DNA of 64,000 bases from Halomonas sp. Y3 (GTDB taxonomy: Bacteria > Pseudomonadota > Gammaproteobacteria > Pseudomonadales > Halomonadaceae), in contig NZ_CP099975.1 of assembly GCF_024137965.1 (NCBI RefSeq), positions 744,001 to 808,000 of the forward strand, in the 5' to 3' direction. Under the pieces are notes generated by a model. That model ran no database searches and had not been told where the DNA came from. It saw only the letters and a program-made list of their open reading frames with translations. How positions within the stretch are numbered: the first letter of the stretch is position 1; every line of letters begins with the position of its first letter. The position numbers were made by a program, and so were the translations under genes. Positions 28,590-36,700 of this stretch are shown here, one piece after another.

Positions 28590-29492
28590 ATGAAGATACC
28601 CAAGCGACTGCAGCCGCTGGTGGACGACGGCCTGATCGAGGCGGTCGAGAGCCAGCTGATGAGCGGCAAGGAGGCCCAGGTCTACGTGGTGCGCTCCCAC
28701 GGCGAGCGGCGCTGCGCCAAGGTCTTCAAGGAGGCCAAGCAGCGCAGCTTCAAGCAGGCCGTGCAGTACCAGGAGGGGCGCCGCGAGCGTAACAGCCGCC
28801 GCTCCCGGGCCATGGCCAAGAAGACCCGCTACGGCCAGAAGGAGCAGGAGCAGGCCTGGCTCAACGCCGAGGTCGACGCCCTCTATCGCCTGGCCGCGGC
28901 GGACGTGCGGGTGCCCAAGCCCTATGGCTTCATCGATGGCGTGCTGCTGATGGAGATGATCTCCGACGCCGAGGGCTTCACCGCCCCGCGCCTGGACGAC
29001 GTCACCCTGAGCGCCGAGCAGGCCCGCGAGTCCTACGCCAAGATCATCCGTGACGTGGTGAAGATGCTGTGTGCCGGCCTGGTGCACGGGGATCTCTCCG
29101 AGTTCAACGTGCTGATGGCCGCCGACGGCCCGGTGATCATCGACCTGCCCCAGGCGGTGGACGCCGCCGGCAACAACAGCGCCGAGATGATGTTCGAGCG
29201 CGACGTGGACAACATGCGCCGCTACTTCGGCCGCTTCGCTCCGGAGCTTCTGGCCACCGACTACGGCAAGGAGATCTGGGCGCTCTATGAGGCGGGCGAG
29301 CTGCATCCGGAGAGCGAACTCACCGGCTGTTTCGTCCACGACACCGCGCCGGTGGATGTGGGCGACCTGATGACGGTGATCGAGGACGTGCGCGACGAGG
29401 AGGCCTATCGCCGAGCGGCCCTCAACCGCGGCGACGAGCCCGGGGTGGAGGAGGCCGCCGAGGAGTGGCAGGCGGCCCAGAAGGAGCGCTGA
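28590..29492 (+). CDS. RIO1-family protein kinase
   Basis: RIO kinases are atypical Ser/Thr kinases; bacterial roles are poorly known, though a Pseudomonas homologue (PA4780 type) is known from cell-envelope stress work. The 300-residue protein has the ATP-loop SGKEAQVYVV, the lysine in AKVFK, the catalytic HGDLSEFNVLM and the metal-binding IIDLPQAVD (Pro-Gln in place of the more common Gly/Ser residues after Leu). It has a typical RIO insertion RERNSRRSRAMAKKTRYG. The close distance to dbpA suggests joint transcription and maybe a link with ribosome assembly, which is where RIO kinases act in eukaryotes. Confidence 0.92.
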   Translation: MKIPKRLQPLVDDGLIEAVESQLMSGKEAQVYVVRSHGERRCAKVFKEAKQRSFKQAVQYQEGRRERNSRRSRAMAKKTRYGQKEQEQAWLNAEVDALYRLAAADVRVPKPYGFIDGVLLMEMISDAEGFTAPRLDDVTLSAEQARESYAKIIRDVVKMLCAGLVHGDLSEFNVLMAADGPVIIDLPQAVDAAGNNSAEMMFERDVDNMRRYFGRFAPELLATDYGKEIWALYEAGELHPESELTGCFVHDTAPVDVGDLMTVIEDVRDEEAYRRAALNRGDEPGVEEAAEEWQAAQKER

Positions 29493-29555
29493 GGCAGCGG
29501 TGGTGCCGTGTATCTGCCATCATGGTCCCATCGACCACGGCATGGGAGCGCAGCG

Positions 29556-30302
29556 ATGCGACTGCAGCACGCCACCTGGCAGGAGGTGGAAGCCTATCTG
29601 GAGCGCGCCAGGGGCATCATCCTGCCCATCGGCTCCACCGAGCAGCACGGCCCCAACGGCCCGATGGGCACCGACGCCCTCTGCCCCGAGACGATCGCCT
29701 GGACCCTGGGCGAGCGTCACGGGGTGCTGGTCGGCCCGACCCAGGCGATCGGCGTGGCGCAGCACCACCTGGCCTTTCCCGGCAGCCTGACCCTGCGGCC
29801 GAGCACCCTGGTCGCGGTGCTGCGCGACACCATCGAGTCGCTGGCGCACCACGGCTTTACCCACGTCTTCTTCCTTAACGGCCATGGCGGCAACGTGGCC
29901 ACCGTGAACGCGGCCTTCGCCGAGGTGCTCGGCGAGCGCAGCCTGCGGCGCGAAGTGGCCGGCGAGCTGCAGCTGCAGCTGTTCAACTGGTTCGCCGGTC
30001 GCCGCGGCCGCGAGCTGGCCGAGTCGCTCTACGGTGATGCCGAGGGCAGCCACGCCACCGCCTCCGAGGTGTCGCTGGCCTGGCATGCCGCCCCGGCGAC
30101 GCTGCGCGACGTGGCCATGTCGCCGCGCCGTGCGCCCGCCGGCAGCGCCCAGTGCGACGCCCACACCTTCCGCCGGCGCTTCCCCGATGGCCGCATGGGC
30201 TCCGACCCCTCCCTGGCCAGCGCCGAGCACGGTGCGCGCTTCCTCGAGGCGGGGGTCGAGGACGCCTGGGAGGCCTATCGGGCCTTCGTGGAGGACGCCT
30301 GA
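29556..30302 (+). CDS. Creatininase-family amidohydrolase
   Basis: Creatininase-type enzymes are binuclear metal amidohydrolases (creatinine, riboflavin-pathway formamides, mycofactocin precursor). The 248-residue protein has the metal ligands of the family: Glu and His in GSTEQHGPNG, Asp in GTDALCPETIA, His in NGHGGN and Glu in SHATASEVSL. The length and motifs are of an active enzyme but the substrate is not clear. It follows the RIO gene by 63 bases and is closed by a terminator at 30328-30348. Confidence 0.9.
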   Translation: MRLQHATWQEVEAYLERARGIILPIGSTEQHGPNGPMGTDALCPETIAWTLGERHGVLVGPTQAIGVAQHHLAFPGSLTLRPSTLVAVLRDTIESLAHHGFTHVFFLNGHGGNVATVNAAFAEVLGERSLRREVAGELQLQLFNWFAGRRGRELAESLYGDAEGSHATASEVSLAWHAAPATLRDVAMSPRRAPAGSAQCDAHTFRRRFPDGRMGSDPSLASAEHGARFLEAGVEDAWEAYRAFVEDA

Positions 30303-30327
30303 GGGCGCGCGTGCCGGACGCTTTATG

Positions 30328-30348
30328 AAACCCGCCGCTGGCGGGTTT
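30328..30348 (+). terminator. Rho-independent terminator
   Basis: AAACCCGCC-GCT-GGCGGGTTT, a 9-bp stem ending in TTTCTGCT, lies 25 bases after the creatininase-family gene. Confidence 0.85.
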
Positions 30349-30389
30349 CTGCTATCGTGACCTGCCCATTTTCCGTTGCAGGAGGCGTC

Positions 30390-30581
30390 ATGCCCATCGT
30401 CACCGTTCAGCAGTTTCCCCGCGACCTGGAGCAGAAGCGCGAGCTGGCGCGGCGCATCACCGAGGCCTTCGAGGAGGTCTACGGCGCCCGGGCCGACTCC
30501 GTGCAGGTGTTCTTCCAGGAGGTAGACGGCGAGCACTGGGCCCGGGGCGGCGTGATGGGCTGCGATGCCGAGCCGGGCTGA
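30390..30581 (+). CDS. 4-oxalocrotonate tautomerase-family protein
   Basis: A 63-residue small tautomerase. The start MPIVTVQQFP gives the amino-terminal catalytic proline after Met removal, and Arg residues (for example RDLEQKRELARRITEAF) are placed as in the family. The last part, VQVFFQEVDGEHWARGG, is the usual C-terminal strand region. The natural substrate is unknown; it is not beside an aromatic degradation cluster. A good AGGAGG site precedes the ATG. Confidence 0.88.
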   Translation: MPIVTVQQFPRDLEQKRELARRITEAFEEVYGARADSVQVFFQEVDGEHWARGGVMGCDAEPG

Positions 30582-30630
30582 GCGCCTGCTGACTACACGA
30601 CCCTGCTGAGACACCACAAGGAGTGACACC

Positions 30631-30870
30631 ATGAAGCCGAGCCACAAGGCCTGGATCCAGGGACACCTGGAAGAGATCTTCACCGCCGTCCTGACCGCCT
30701 TCTTTACCGCCCTGATGTTCCGGGTGGGGCAGGGCATGCTCTTCTCCATCGTCAGCGGCCTGGCGCTCGCCTACCTGGTGCGCCTGGTGGCGGTGCCCAG
30801 AGCGGTGCGTGCCATCAAGCGTCGCCTGCCCTGGTTCGATGATGCCCGGAGCGACGAGGCCTCTCGCTGA
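30631..30870 (+). CDS. Small membrane protein, 79 residues
   Basis: Unrecognised family. Two hydrophobic helices are likely: about 16-33 (IFTAVLTAFFTALMF) and 36-55 (MLFSIVSGLALAYLVRLV), followed by a basic stretch (RAVRAIKRRLPWF) that should stay in the cytosol. An AAGGAG site precedes the ATG. It is 49 bases after the tautomerase gene and could be co-transcribed. Confidence 0.75.
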   Translation: MKPSHKAWIQGHLEEIFTAVLTAFFTALMFRVGQGMLFSIVSGLALAYLVRLVAVPRAVRAIKRRLPWFDDARSDEASR

Positions 30871-30987
30871 CAGGCCATCGCGCTACCCCGCCGGGGCGCC
30901 CTCCTGGCGCATTTCGTCTAGGCTTGTTCAGGCGGCGCAGGCCGTCTGCCTGCCGCTGCGGGATGTCAAACCAAGGAGGCGATAACA

Positions 30988-31428
30988 ATGTACAAGTGGA
31001 ACTGTTCCCTGGCAGTGGGGCTGTTTGCCGGCGCCCTGCTCGCAGCGCCGGCGATGGCGGACCTGGAGCGGGTCTCGGCCCCTGAAGGCGCCGAGGTCTA
31101 CTTCATCTCGCCCGAGGACGGGGCGACCCTCTCGGGCCCGGTGACCGTGCGCATGGGGCTCAAGGGGATGGGGGTGGCCCCGGCGGGCGCCGACTTCCCC
31201 GACACCGGCCATCACCACCTGCTGGTGAACATGCCGCTGGAAGATGTGGACCTGGACGCGCCGCTGCCCTTCACCGACCATACTCGCCACTTCGGCGGTG
31301 GCCAGACCGAGGGCAGCCTGGAGCTCGAACCGGGCGAGTACCGCCTGCAGCTGCTGTTCATGGACTACCGCCATGTCAGCTTCGATCCGCCGCTGGTCTC
31401 CGACGTCATCACCGTGACCGTGGAGTAA
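30988..31428 (+). CDS. Exported DUF4399-domain protein
   Basis: The 146-residue protein has a signal peptide (about 1-24, ending APAMA) and then a DUF4399 domain: VYFISPEDGATLSGPVTV, GHHHLLVNMP, and HFGGGQTEGSLELEPGEYRLQLL. It has an immunoglobulin-like beta pattern, and the HHH may bind metal. Function is unknown. AAGGAGG site before the ATG. It is convergent with the thioredoxin-CcdA gene, 12 bases apart. Confidence 0.88.
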   Translation: MYKWNCSLAVGLFAGALLAAPAMADLERVSAPEGAEVYFISPEDGATLSGPVTVRMGLKGMGVAPAGADFPDTGHHHLLVNMPLEDVDLDAPLPFTDHTRHFGGGQTEGSLELEPGEYRLQLLFMDYRHVSFDPPLVSDVITVTVE

Positions 31429-31440
31429 TGCGGCCTGCCG

Positions 31441-32688
31441 TCAGGCGCCGCCGAGGCGACTGACGGCCATTATCCCCAGGGCGCCGGCCAGGGCGAGCCC
31501 GATTACCGCCAGCGAGCCGGTCAGGCTCTCCATCAGCTCCGGCGCCACCAGCATGACGCCGCCCAGCGCCAGCATCACCATCCCCCCGATCAGCTTCAGG
31601 GTGCGGCCGTGGGTCTCCTGCATGCGGCCGATGCTGAGCGTCGCAATGGCGACCGCCAGGATGGCGATCTCGATCGCCAGGTAGACCAGCAGATAGACGG
31701 CCAGCAGCCCGGCGAAGGCGATCCCCTCGACCCCGGCCTCGGCCAGCAGCGAGGTCCAGACCACCGGAAAGCCGGCGGTGCAGGGCAGCTCCACCAGGGC
31801 CACGCCGCCGGCCAGCACCACGGTGACCAGCAGGGTCACGGGAAGCGGGCGCTCCCGGCGCACCTCGCGGCTGCCGCGATAGATATGGGGCTTGAAGCGT
31901 TCGGGAATGCTGAAGGAAAAGCCCTGCCTGAAGGCAAAGTAGTCCTTGACGTTGACCGCGCCGAACACCAGGGCGAACAGCGCCACCACCAGCTGGATAC
32001 CGGCCAGGTGACGGGCCACGGAGAGGGCGGCGAAGAGCCCGGCGATGAAGAGGCCGTAGAGGCTGGCGGTGACCAGCAGAAAGGTGCCGCCCACCGCGGC
32101 GGTGCGGGCCCGGGAGCCGCTGCCCAGGATCATCGCCAGCAGCACGCTGAGGACCCAGATCGAGCAGGGATTGAAGCCGTCCACGAAGGCGATCAGCAGG
32201 GTGGCGAAGAGCATCGACTCCCCGGCCAGATCGATGCGCCCCAGGGGGCCCAGGTCGAGCCGCCAGCGGGAGGCGTCGGCCGCCGCTGGCTCCGAGGAGA
32301 GCCGCGCCTCCAGCCCCTCCACGATGGCCGGCGAGAAGCCCACCCACACCTGGTCGCCCAGGATGAAGGTGGGCACGGCATTGGGCGTCCTGCCGAGCTC
32401 GGCCATCATGGCGAGAAAGCGGGCGCGCCCGTCCGGGTCCTGCACCACCTCGATGCGCCGCACCTCGAGGTCGGGCCGCTCCGTTTCCAGACGATCCAGC
32501 CAGGCGGCGGCCTCCTGGCAGAAGGGGCAGTGGTCGCGCCAGAAGTACCAGAGCACCTCGGCCTCGCCGCGCGCCTCCACCGGGGGCGTTGCCGCCTGGG
32601 CCTGGGGCGCCAGCGCCAGGAGCAGGGCCAGCAGGGTGCCGAGCAGCAGCCGGGATAGCGTGGTCTGGGGGAGGGCGGGAGTGATCAT
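31441..32688 (-). CDS. Thioredoxin-fold / CcdA-type membrane thiol transporter fusion
   Basis: A 415-residue fusion: signal peptide (about 1-32), periplasmic thioredoxin-like domain with CPFC at 54-57 and the cis-Pro region NAVPTFILGD, then a CcdA/DsbD-like membrane domain with conserved Cys residues in GFNPCS (first helix) and LPCTAGFPV. The membrane domain would take electrons from cytosolic thioredoxin and pass them to the periplasmic domain. In DsbD the thioredoxin part lies at the C-terminus; here the order is turned around. Its partner is not visible in the window. Divergent from the alpha/beta hydrolase gene. Confidence 0.85.
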   Translation of the reverse strand: MITPALPQTTLSRLLLGTLLALLLALAPQAQAATPPVEARGEAEVLWYFWRDHCPFCQEAAAWLDRLETERPDLEVRRIEVVQDPDGRARFLAMMAELGRTPNAVPTFILGDQVWVGFSPAIVEGLEARLSSEPAAADASRWRLDLGPLGRIDLAGESMLFATLLIAFVDGFNPCSIWVLSVLLAMILGSGSRARTAAVGGTFLLVTASLYGLFIAGLFAALSVARHLAGIQLVVALFALVFGAVNVKDYFAFRQGFSFSIPERFKPHIYRGSREVRRERPLPVTLLVTVVLAGGVALVELPCTAGFPVVWTSLLAEAGVEGIAFAGLLAVYLLVYLAIEIAILAVAIATLSIGRMQETHGRTLKLIGGMVMLALGGVMLVAPELMESLTGSLAVIGLALAGALGIMAVSRLGGA

Positions 32689-32774
32689 CCGGTTTCCTTG
32701 CGGGACGCGTCGAGACTCGACAGAGTATGCCGCAGGGAGTCCCCGCAGACGATTGGCAGAGAGGGAGGGTCAGG

Positions 32775-33623
32775 ATGCTGCTGCGCTGGCTTGTCGGGAT
32801 CGCACTGGTCTATCTGCTGGTGTTGGCGCTGGCCTGGGCCTTCCAGGAGCGGCTGCTCTACCTGCCGCATATGGGCCGCGAGCCCATCGGCACTCCGGCG
32901 GATCGCGGCCTGGCCTGGGAGCCGGTGCTCCTCGAGACCGAGGATGGCCTGGCCCTGGACGCCTGGTGGCTGCCCCACGAGCGGCCTCGGGCCAGCCTGC
33001 TCTTCCTGCACGGCAATGCCGGCAATATCTCCCACCGCCTCGACTCCCTGGTGCAGTTCCACCGCCTGGGGTTCGCGGTGCTGATCCTCGACTACCGCGG
33101 CTATGGCCGCAGCGAGGGGCGTCCCTCCGAGGCGGGGCTGGCGCTGGACGCCATGGCCGGCTGGCGCTGGCTGCGGGAGGAGGCCGGCCAGGCCCCGGAG
33201 GAGGTCGTGCTGTTCGGGCGCTCCCTGGGGGCCGCCGTGGCCGCCGAGCTGGCCGAGGAGCGGGAGGCGCAGGGCGAACGGCCGGCGGCGGTGATCCTGG
33301 AGTCGCCCTTCCGCTCGGTTCCCGAGCTGGCCCAGCGCGTCTACCCCTTCCTGCCGGCGCGCTGGCTGGCGCGCTTTTCCCACGATACCGAGAGCCACGT
33401 CGGGGGCATCACGGCGCCGCTGTTGGTGATCCATAGCCGCGACGACGAGATCATCCCCTTCGCCGAGGGCGAGGCCGTCTACCGGGCGGCGCGTGACCCG
33501 AAGCGCCTGCTCGAGATCCGCGGCGGCCACAACACCGGCTTCCTGGAGAGCGAGCCGGACTACTCTGAAGGGATCGACGGCTTCCTGGTCGAGGTCGGCG
33601 GGCTCGACCGGCCCGGCGAGTGA
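32775..33623 (+). CDS. Membrane-anchored alpha/beta hydrolase (BEM46-like)
   Basis: The 282-residue protein has an N-terminal signal anchor (about 5-24), then an alpha/beta-hydrolase fold with the oxyanion region LFLHGNAGNISHR, DYRGYGRSEG, the nucleophile elbow GRSLGAAVA, the acid in HSRDDEIIP and the His in GGHNTGF. All the triad members are present. Substrate is unknown; this subfamily is often called BEM46 or serine aminopeptidase-like. GGAGGG and CAGG ahead of the ATG at 32775. DUF2279 gene follows after 11 bases. Confidence 0.88.
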   Translation: MLLRWLVGIALVYLLVLALAWAFQERLLYLPHMGREPIGTPADRGLAWEPVLLETEDGLALDAWWLPHERPRASLLFLHGNAGNISHRLDSLVQFHRLGFAVLILDYRGYGRSEGRPSEAGLALDAMAGWRWLREEAGQAPEEVVLFGRSLGAAVAAELAEEREAQGERPAAVILESPFRSVPELAQRVYPFLPARWLARFSHDTESHVGGITAPLLVIHSRDDEIIPFAEGEAVYRAARDPKRLLEIRGGHNTGFLESEPDYSEGIDGFLVEVGGLDRPGE

Positions 33624-33634
33624 GGAGGTGATCC

Positions 33635-34483
33635 ATGGGGGCATGGCAAGCGTGCCGGCGTGGCGGATCGGCCCTGGCGGCGGCACTGCTGCTGGCGCTG
33701 CCTGCGGGCGGCTGGGCCGGCGATGACGCGGACGGCTGGAGCCGCGAGCGCAAGGCCTTCTGGCTCAATGGGGCCATCGTCGGCGGCGTCACCGCCTACG
33801 GCTTCGGCGTCTGGAACTGGGGGGAGTCGAGCTTTCGCACCGAGAGCGAGGGCTGGTTCGGCCGCGACACCGCCTCGGGGGGCGCCGACAAGCTGGGCCA
33901 CGCCTATGCCGGCGCGGTCTCCACGGCGATCGCCGCGAGCCTCTACCGGCGCTGGGGCTATGCGGAGCGTGAGGCCGCGCGGCTGGGGGCCTTCAGCGGC
34001 CTGCTGTTGACCACCACGGTGGAGGTGGGCGATGGCTTCTCGCCGGACCATGGCTTCAGCTGGGAGGACCAGGTGGCCAATATGGCCGGGGTGGGGCTCG
34101 AGTACCTGCGCCTGCGCTACCCCGAATGGGGGGAGCGGGTGCAGTTCCGCTGGGAGTACTTCCCCTCGCCGGCCATGCGCGACGGCCGTGAGTATGACAT
34201 CACCACCGACTATTCGGGCTCTCGCTGGCTGCTGGCCTTCCCGCTGCAGGCCTGGGGCGCCGGGGAGACGCCGCTGCGCTGGGTGGAGCTGCAGGCCGGC
34301 TACGGCACCCGCGGCTACTCCTCCACCGATCGCGACTATTTCGATGCGCCCTCACGGCACCCCTTCATCGGCGTGGGGATCCATGTGCCGCTGGTGCTGG
34401 GGCGCATGGGCGCCCCGGCAGGGGTGCAGCGCGTCTTCGAGTACGTGCAGGTGCCGGGTACCGCCTGGCCGCTGCCGCCCTGA
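33635..34483 (+). CDS. Exported DUF2279 (YfiM-like) protein
   Basis: The 282-residue protein has a signal peptide (about 1-29) and the DUF2279 region with FWLNGAIVGGVTAYG, GADKLGHAYAGAV, and the GFSPDHGFSWEDQVANMAGV motif. The His/Asp pattern suggests a membrane-embedded or metal-binding site. The C-terminal half is rich in aromatic beta strands (VQFRWEYFPS, WVELQAGYGTRGYS) and could be an outer-membrane beta-barrel piece. It lies 11 bases after the hydrolase gene, likely one operon. Confidence 0.83.
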   Translation: MGAWQACRRGGSALAAALLLALPAGGWAGDDADGWSRERKAFWLNGAIVGGVTAYGFGVWNWGESSFRTESEGWFGRDTASGGADKLGHAYAGAVSTAIAASLYRRWGYAEREAARLGAFSGLLLTTTVEVGDGFSPDHGFSWEDQVANMAGVGLEYLRLRYPEWGERVQFRWEYFPSPAMRDGREYDITTDYSGSRWLLAFPLQAWGAGETPLRWVELQAGYGTRGYSSTDRDYFDAPSRHPFIGVGIHVPLVLGRMGAPAGVQRVFEYVQVPGTAWPLPP

Positions 34484-34495
34484 GCGGGCGGCAGC
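34471..34495. terminator. Bidirectional hairpin between DUF2279 gene and yebC-like gene
   Basis: GCTGCCGCCC and GGGCGGCAGC form a 10-bp perfect stem around TGAGC, including the stop codon of the plus-strand gene. Two convergent genes meet here. Strong T-runs are missing. Confidence 0.6.
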
Positions 34496-34504
34496 AAGAG
34501 AGCG

Positions 34505-35227
34505 TTACTCGGGCAGCTCGGCGTTGTGGAAGACGTTCTGGACGTCGTCCAGCTCGTTGAGCATATCGAGGAATTTCTCGAACATCGCCACGTCGTCGCC
34601 TTCGATGGGGGTGGTGGTCTGGGGCACGAACTGGATCTCGTCCACCTCGAAGTCGAGCTCGCCGAAGGCGTCGAGCAGCGCCTGCTTGGCCTTGGCATAT
34701 TCGGTATGCGGGGCGAAGACGGTGATCTGGCCCGCCTCGTTCTCGATGTCGGTGACGTCGACATCGGCCTCCATCAGCGCCTCCAGGGTGGCCTCCTCGT
34801 CGTCGCCCTTGAAGGCGAGGATGGCGCAGTGGTCGAACATGTGGCTGACGGTGCCCGGGGTGCCGATCTTGCTCTTGGTCTTGGTGAAGCAGGCGCGCAC
34901 GTCGCCGAAGGTGCGGTTGGGGTTGTCGGTCAGGCAGTCGACGATGACCATCACATTGCCCGGCGCGAAACCCTCATAGCGGGCCGGGGAGAAGTCCTCG
35001 CCGCCCACGCCGCTGGCCTTGTCCAGGGCCTTCTCGATGACGTGGCTGGGTACCTGGTCCTTCTTGGCGCGCTCGATCAGCCCGCGCAGGCTGAGGTTGC
35101 CGGCGGGATCGGTGCCGCCCTGCTTGGCGACCACATAGATCTCGCGGCCGTACTTGCTGTAGACCTTGGTCTTGGCAGCGGCCGTCTTGGCCATGGATTC
35201 CTTGCGGTTCTGAAAGGCCCGTCCCAT
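34505..35227 (-). CDS. YebC/PmpR-family (YeeN-like) regulator
   Basis: YebC-family proteins are DNA- and ribosome-associated factors; recent work ties several of them to easing translation of proline-rich stretches. The 240-residue protein has MGRAFQNRK at its start, [22 protein letters not shown], and [17 protein letters not shown], which place it in the YeeN-like branch. No helix-turn-helix beyond the family domain. It has its own promoter region and is convergent with the DUF2279 gene. Confidence 0.93.
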   Translation of the reverse strand: MGRAFQNRKESMAKTAAAKTKVYSKYGREIYVVAKQGGTDPAGNLSLRGLIERAKKDQVPSHVIEKALDKASGVGGEDFSPARYEGFAPGNVMVIVDCLTDNPNRTFGDVRACFTKTKSKIGTPGTVSHMFDHCAILAFKGDDEEATLEALMEADVDVTDIENEAGQITVFAPHTEYAKAKQALLDAFGELDFEVDEIQFVPQTTTPIEGDDVAMFEKFLDMLNELDDVQNVFHNAELPE

Positions 35228-35405
35228 ATCGTTGTCCTGTAGCGTTCAACACGAGGCTGGATTCTACGAAACCGGGCCGGAGGCGAACAGGGATATTTTC
35301 GCTTCCTTCCGCTGGTCTGCGTCGGGTCCGGGGCTACACTGCCGATAGCCCGAGCGCCCCGCTCAGGCTGGCGCTCAAGCGCCCCGCCTTCGCCGGAGAG
35401 CCTTC

Positions 35406-36596
35406 ATGGATCACCACGCCTATCGCCACGCCCTGGCCGTTCACCTTGCCGGTGCCGAGCTGCCCTTCGCTCCCGCCGAGTTCGCGGCCCGCCTGGCCCG
35501 GGTTCGCGCCGCCATGGGCAGGGCGGGCCTGGAGGCGCTGCTGCTCACCGACCCCGCCGATATCTTCTACCTGACCGGCTATCACACCTTCGAGGTCTCG
35601 GTGCACACCGCCCTGGTGGTCTCGGCCGACCGGCGGGTGCTGCAGGTGCCCTCCATCGAGACCGGCCCGGCGGTGGTCACCGCCGAGGTGGACGAGATCC
35701 TCGGCTACCGCTGGGAGGGGATCGAGGAGGTGATCGCCCCGCTGGCCGAGACGCTCTCGCCCTTCCGGCGCATCGGGCTGGATGCCTTCGGGGCCGGGCT
35801 GCGCTTCGGGGTGATCCGCGAGCTGCAGGCGCGGCTCGGTGCCGAGCGCTTCTCCGACGACGGCGGGGCCCTGCTCGATGCCATCCGCCTGGTCAAGACG
35901 CCGGCGGAGCTCGACTGCCTGCGCGAGAGCGCGGGGATCACCGCCGCCGGCCTCGCCGCCGCCGAGGCGGTGATCGCTCCGGGCGTCACCGACAACGAGG
36001 TGGCCGCCGAGGGCGCCCGGGCCATGCTGGCGGCCGGCGGGGAGTTCATGAGCCTGCAGCCCATCGTCACCAGCGGGCGGCGCATCAGCGTGATCCACGT
36101 CAACCACAAGCGCACCGTCATCGAGGCGGGGGATCCGGTGTTCCTGGAGTTCGGCTCGGCCTTCCAGCGCTACACGGCTCCCATGATGCGCACCGCCGTG
36201 GCGGGCCGGGCGACCCCCGAGATGCAGGCGGTCCGCGACCTCTGTCGGACGCTGTTCGAAACGCTCACTGCCGAGATGCGCCCCGGCAACACCTTCGATG
36301 CGACGGCCCGGGCCGCCGAGGCGGTGCTCGCCCCCCACGCTGAGCGGCTCTTCTTCTCGGGGGTGTTCGGCTATGCGGTGGGCGCCCAGTTTCCGCCCAG
36401 CTGGGTAGAGGGCACCGGCTACATCGCTCGCGGCCAGCCGCGCGAGTTCGCCGAGGACATGGTCTTCCACCTGCCGCTCTGCCTGCGCCTGCCAGGGCAG
36501 TGGGGGGTCGGCCTGAGCGATACCGTCAGGGTCACCTTCCGCGGCGCAGTCCCCATTACCGACAATGACTGGCGGCTGGCAGAGGCCTTCGGCTGA
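35406..36596 (+). CDS. Creatinase-like M24-fold hydrolase lacking metal ligands
   Basis: A 396-residue pita-bread protein with the creatinase N-terminal domain (to about 160) and an M24 domain. The five metal ligands of aminopeptidase P are replaced: the first Asp motif reads FLEFGS, the second TAPMMRT, the His motif FGYAVG, as in creatinase and ectoine hydrolase DoeA, which act without metal. It therefore probably hydrolyses a small C-N bond substrate rather than peptides. The DoeA function cannot be claimed as doeB/C/D are not here; the purine permease that follows suggests another nitrogen compound. No clear operon partner upstream. Confidence 0.85.
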   Translation: MDHHAYRHALAVHLAGAELPFAPAEFAARLARVRAAMGRAGLEALLLTDPADIFYLTGYHTFEVSVHTALVVSADRRVLQVPSIETGPAVVTAEVDEILGYRWEGIEEVIAPLAETLSPFRRIGLDAFGAGLRFGVIRELQARLGAERFSDDGGALLDAIRLVKTPAELDCLRESAGITAAGLAAAEAVIAPGVTDNEVAAEGARAMLAAGGEFMSLQPIVTSGRRISVIHVNHKRTVIEAGDPVFLEFGSAFQRYTAPMMRTAVAGRATPEMQAVRDLCRTLFETLTAEMRPGNTFDATARAAEAVLAPHAERLFFSGVFGYAVGAQFPPSWVEGTGYIARGQPREFAEDMVFHLPLCLRLPGQWGVGLSDTVRVTFRGAVPITDNDWRLAEAFG

Positions 36597-36624
36597 GACA
36601 TTGGTCTACATTGGCGTATTTTTA

Positions 36625-36643
36625 GTATACAAAAGTTGTGTAC
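36625..36643 (+). promoter_or_regulatory. Possible operator upstream of the purine permease
   Basis: GTATACAA-AAG-TTGTGTAC is an inverted repeat with one mismatch in the AT-rich 104-base gap between the M24 gene and the permease gene. The shape is like half-sites of GntR-type regulators. No regulator gene is adjacent. Confidence 0.35.
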
Positions 36644-36700
36644 ACCCTGGCTCTTGGCTAGGCTCAGTCATCGCGACCCCAACCAACGACAAGAATCGCG

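Noticed and set aside
35406..36596. Calling this gene doeA (ectoine hydrolase)
   Set aside because: The metal-free site fits DoeA, but doeB, doeC, doeD and the regulators are not nearby, and other creatinase-like hydrolases share these traits.
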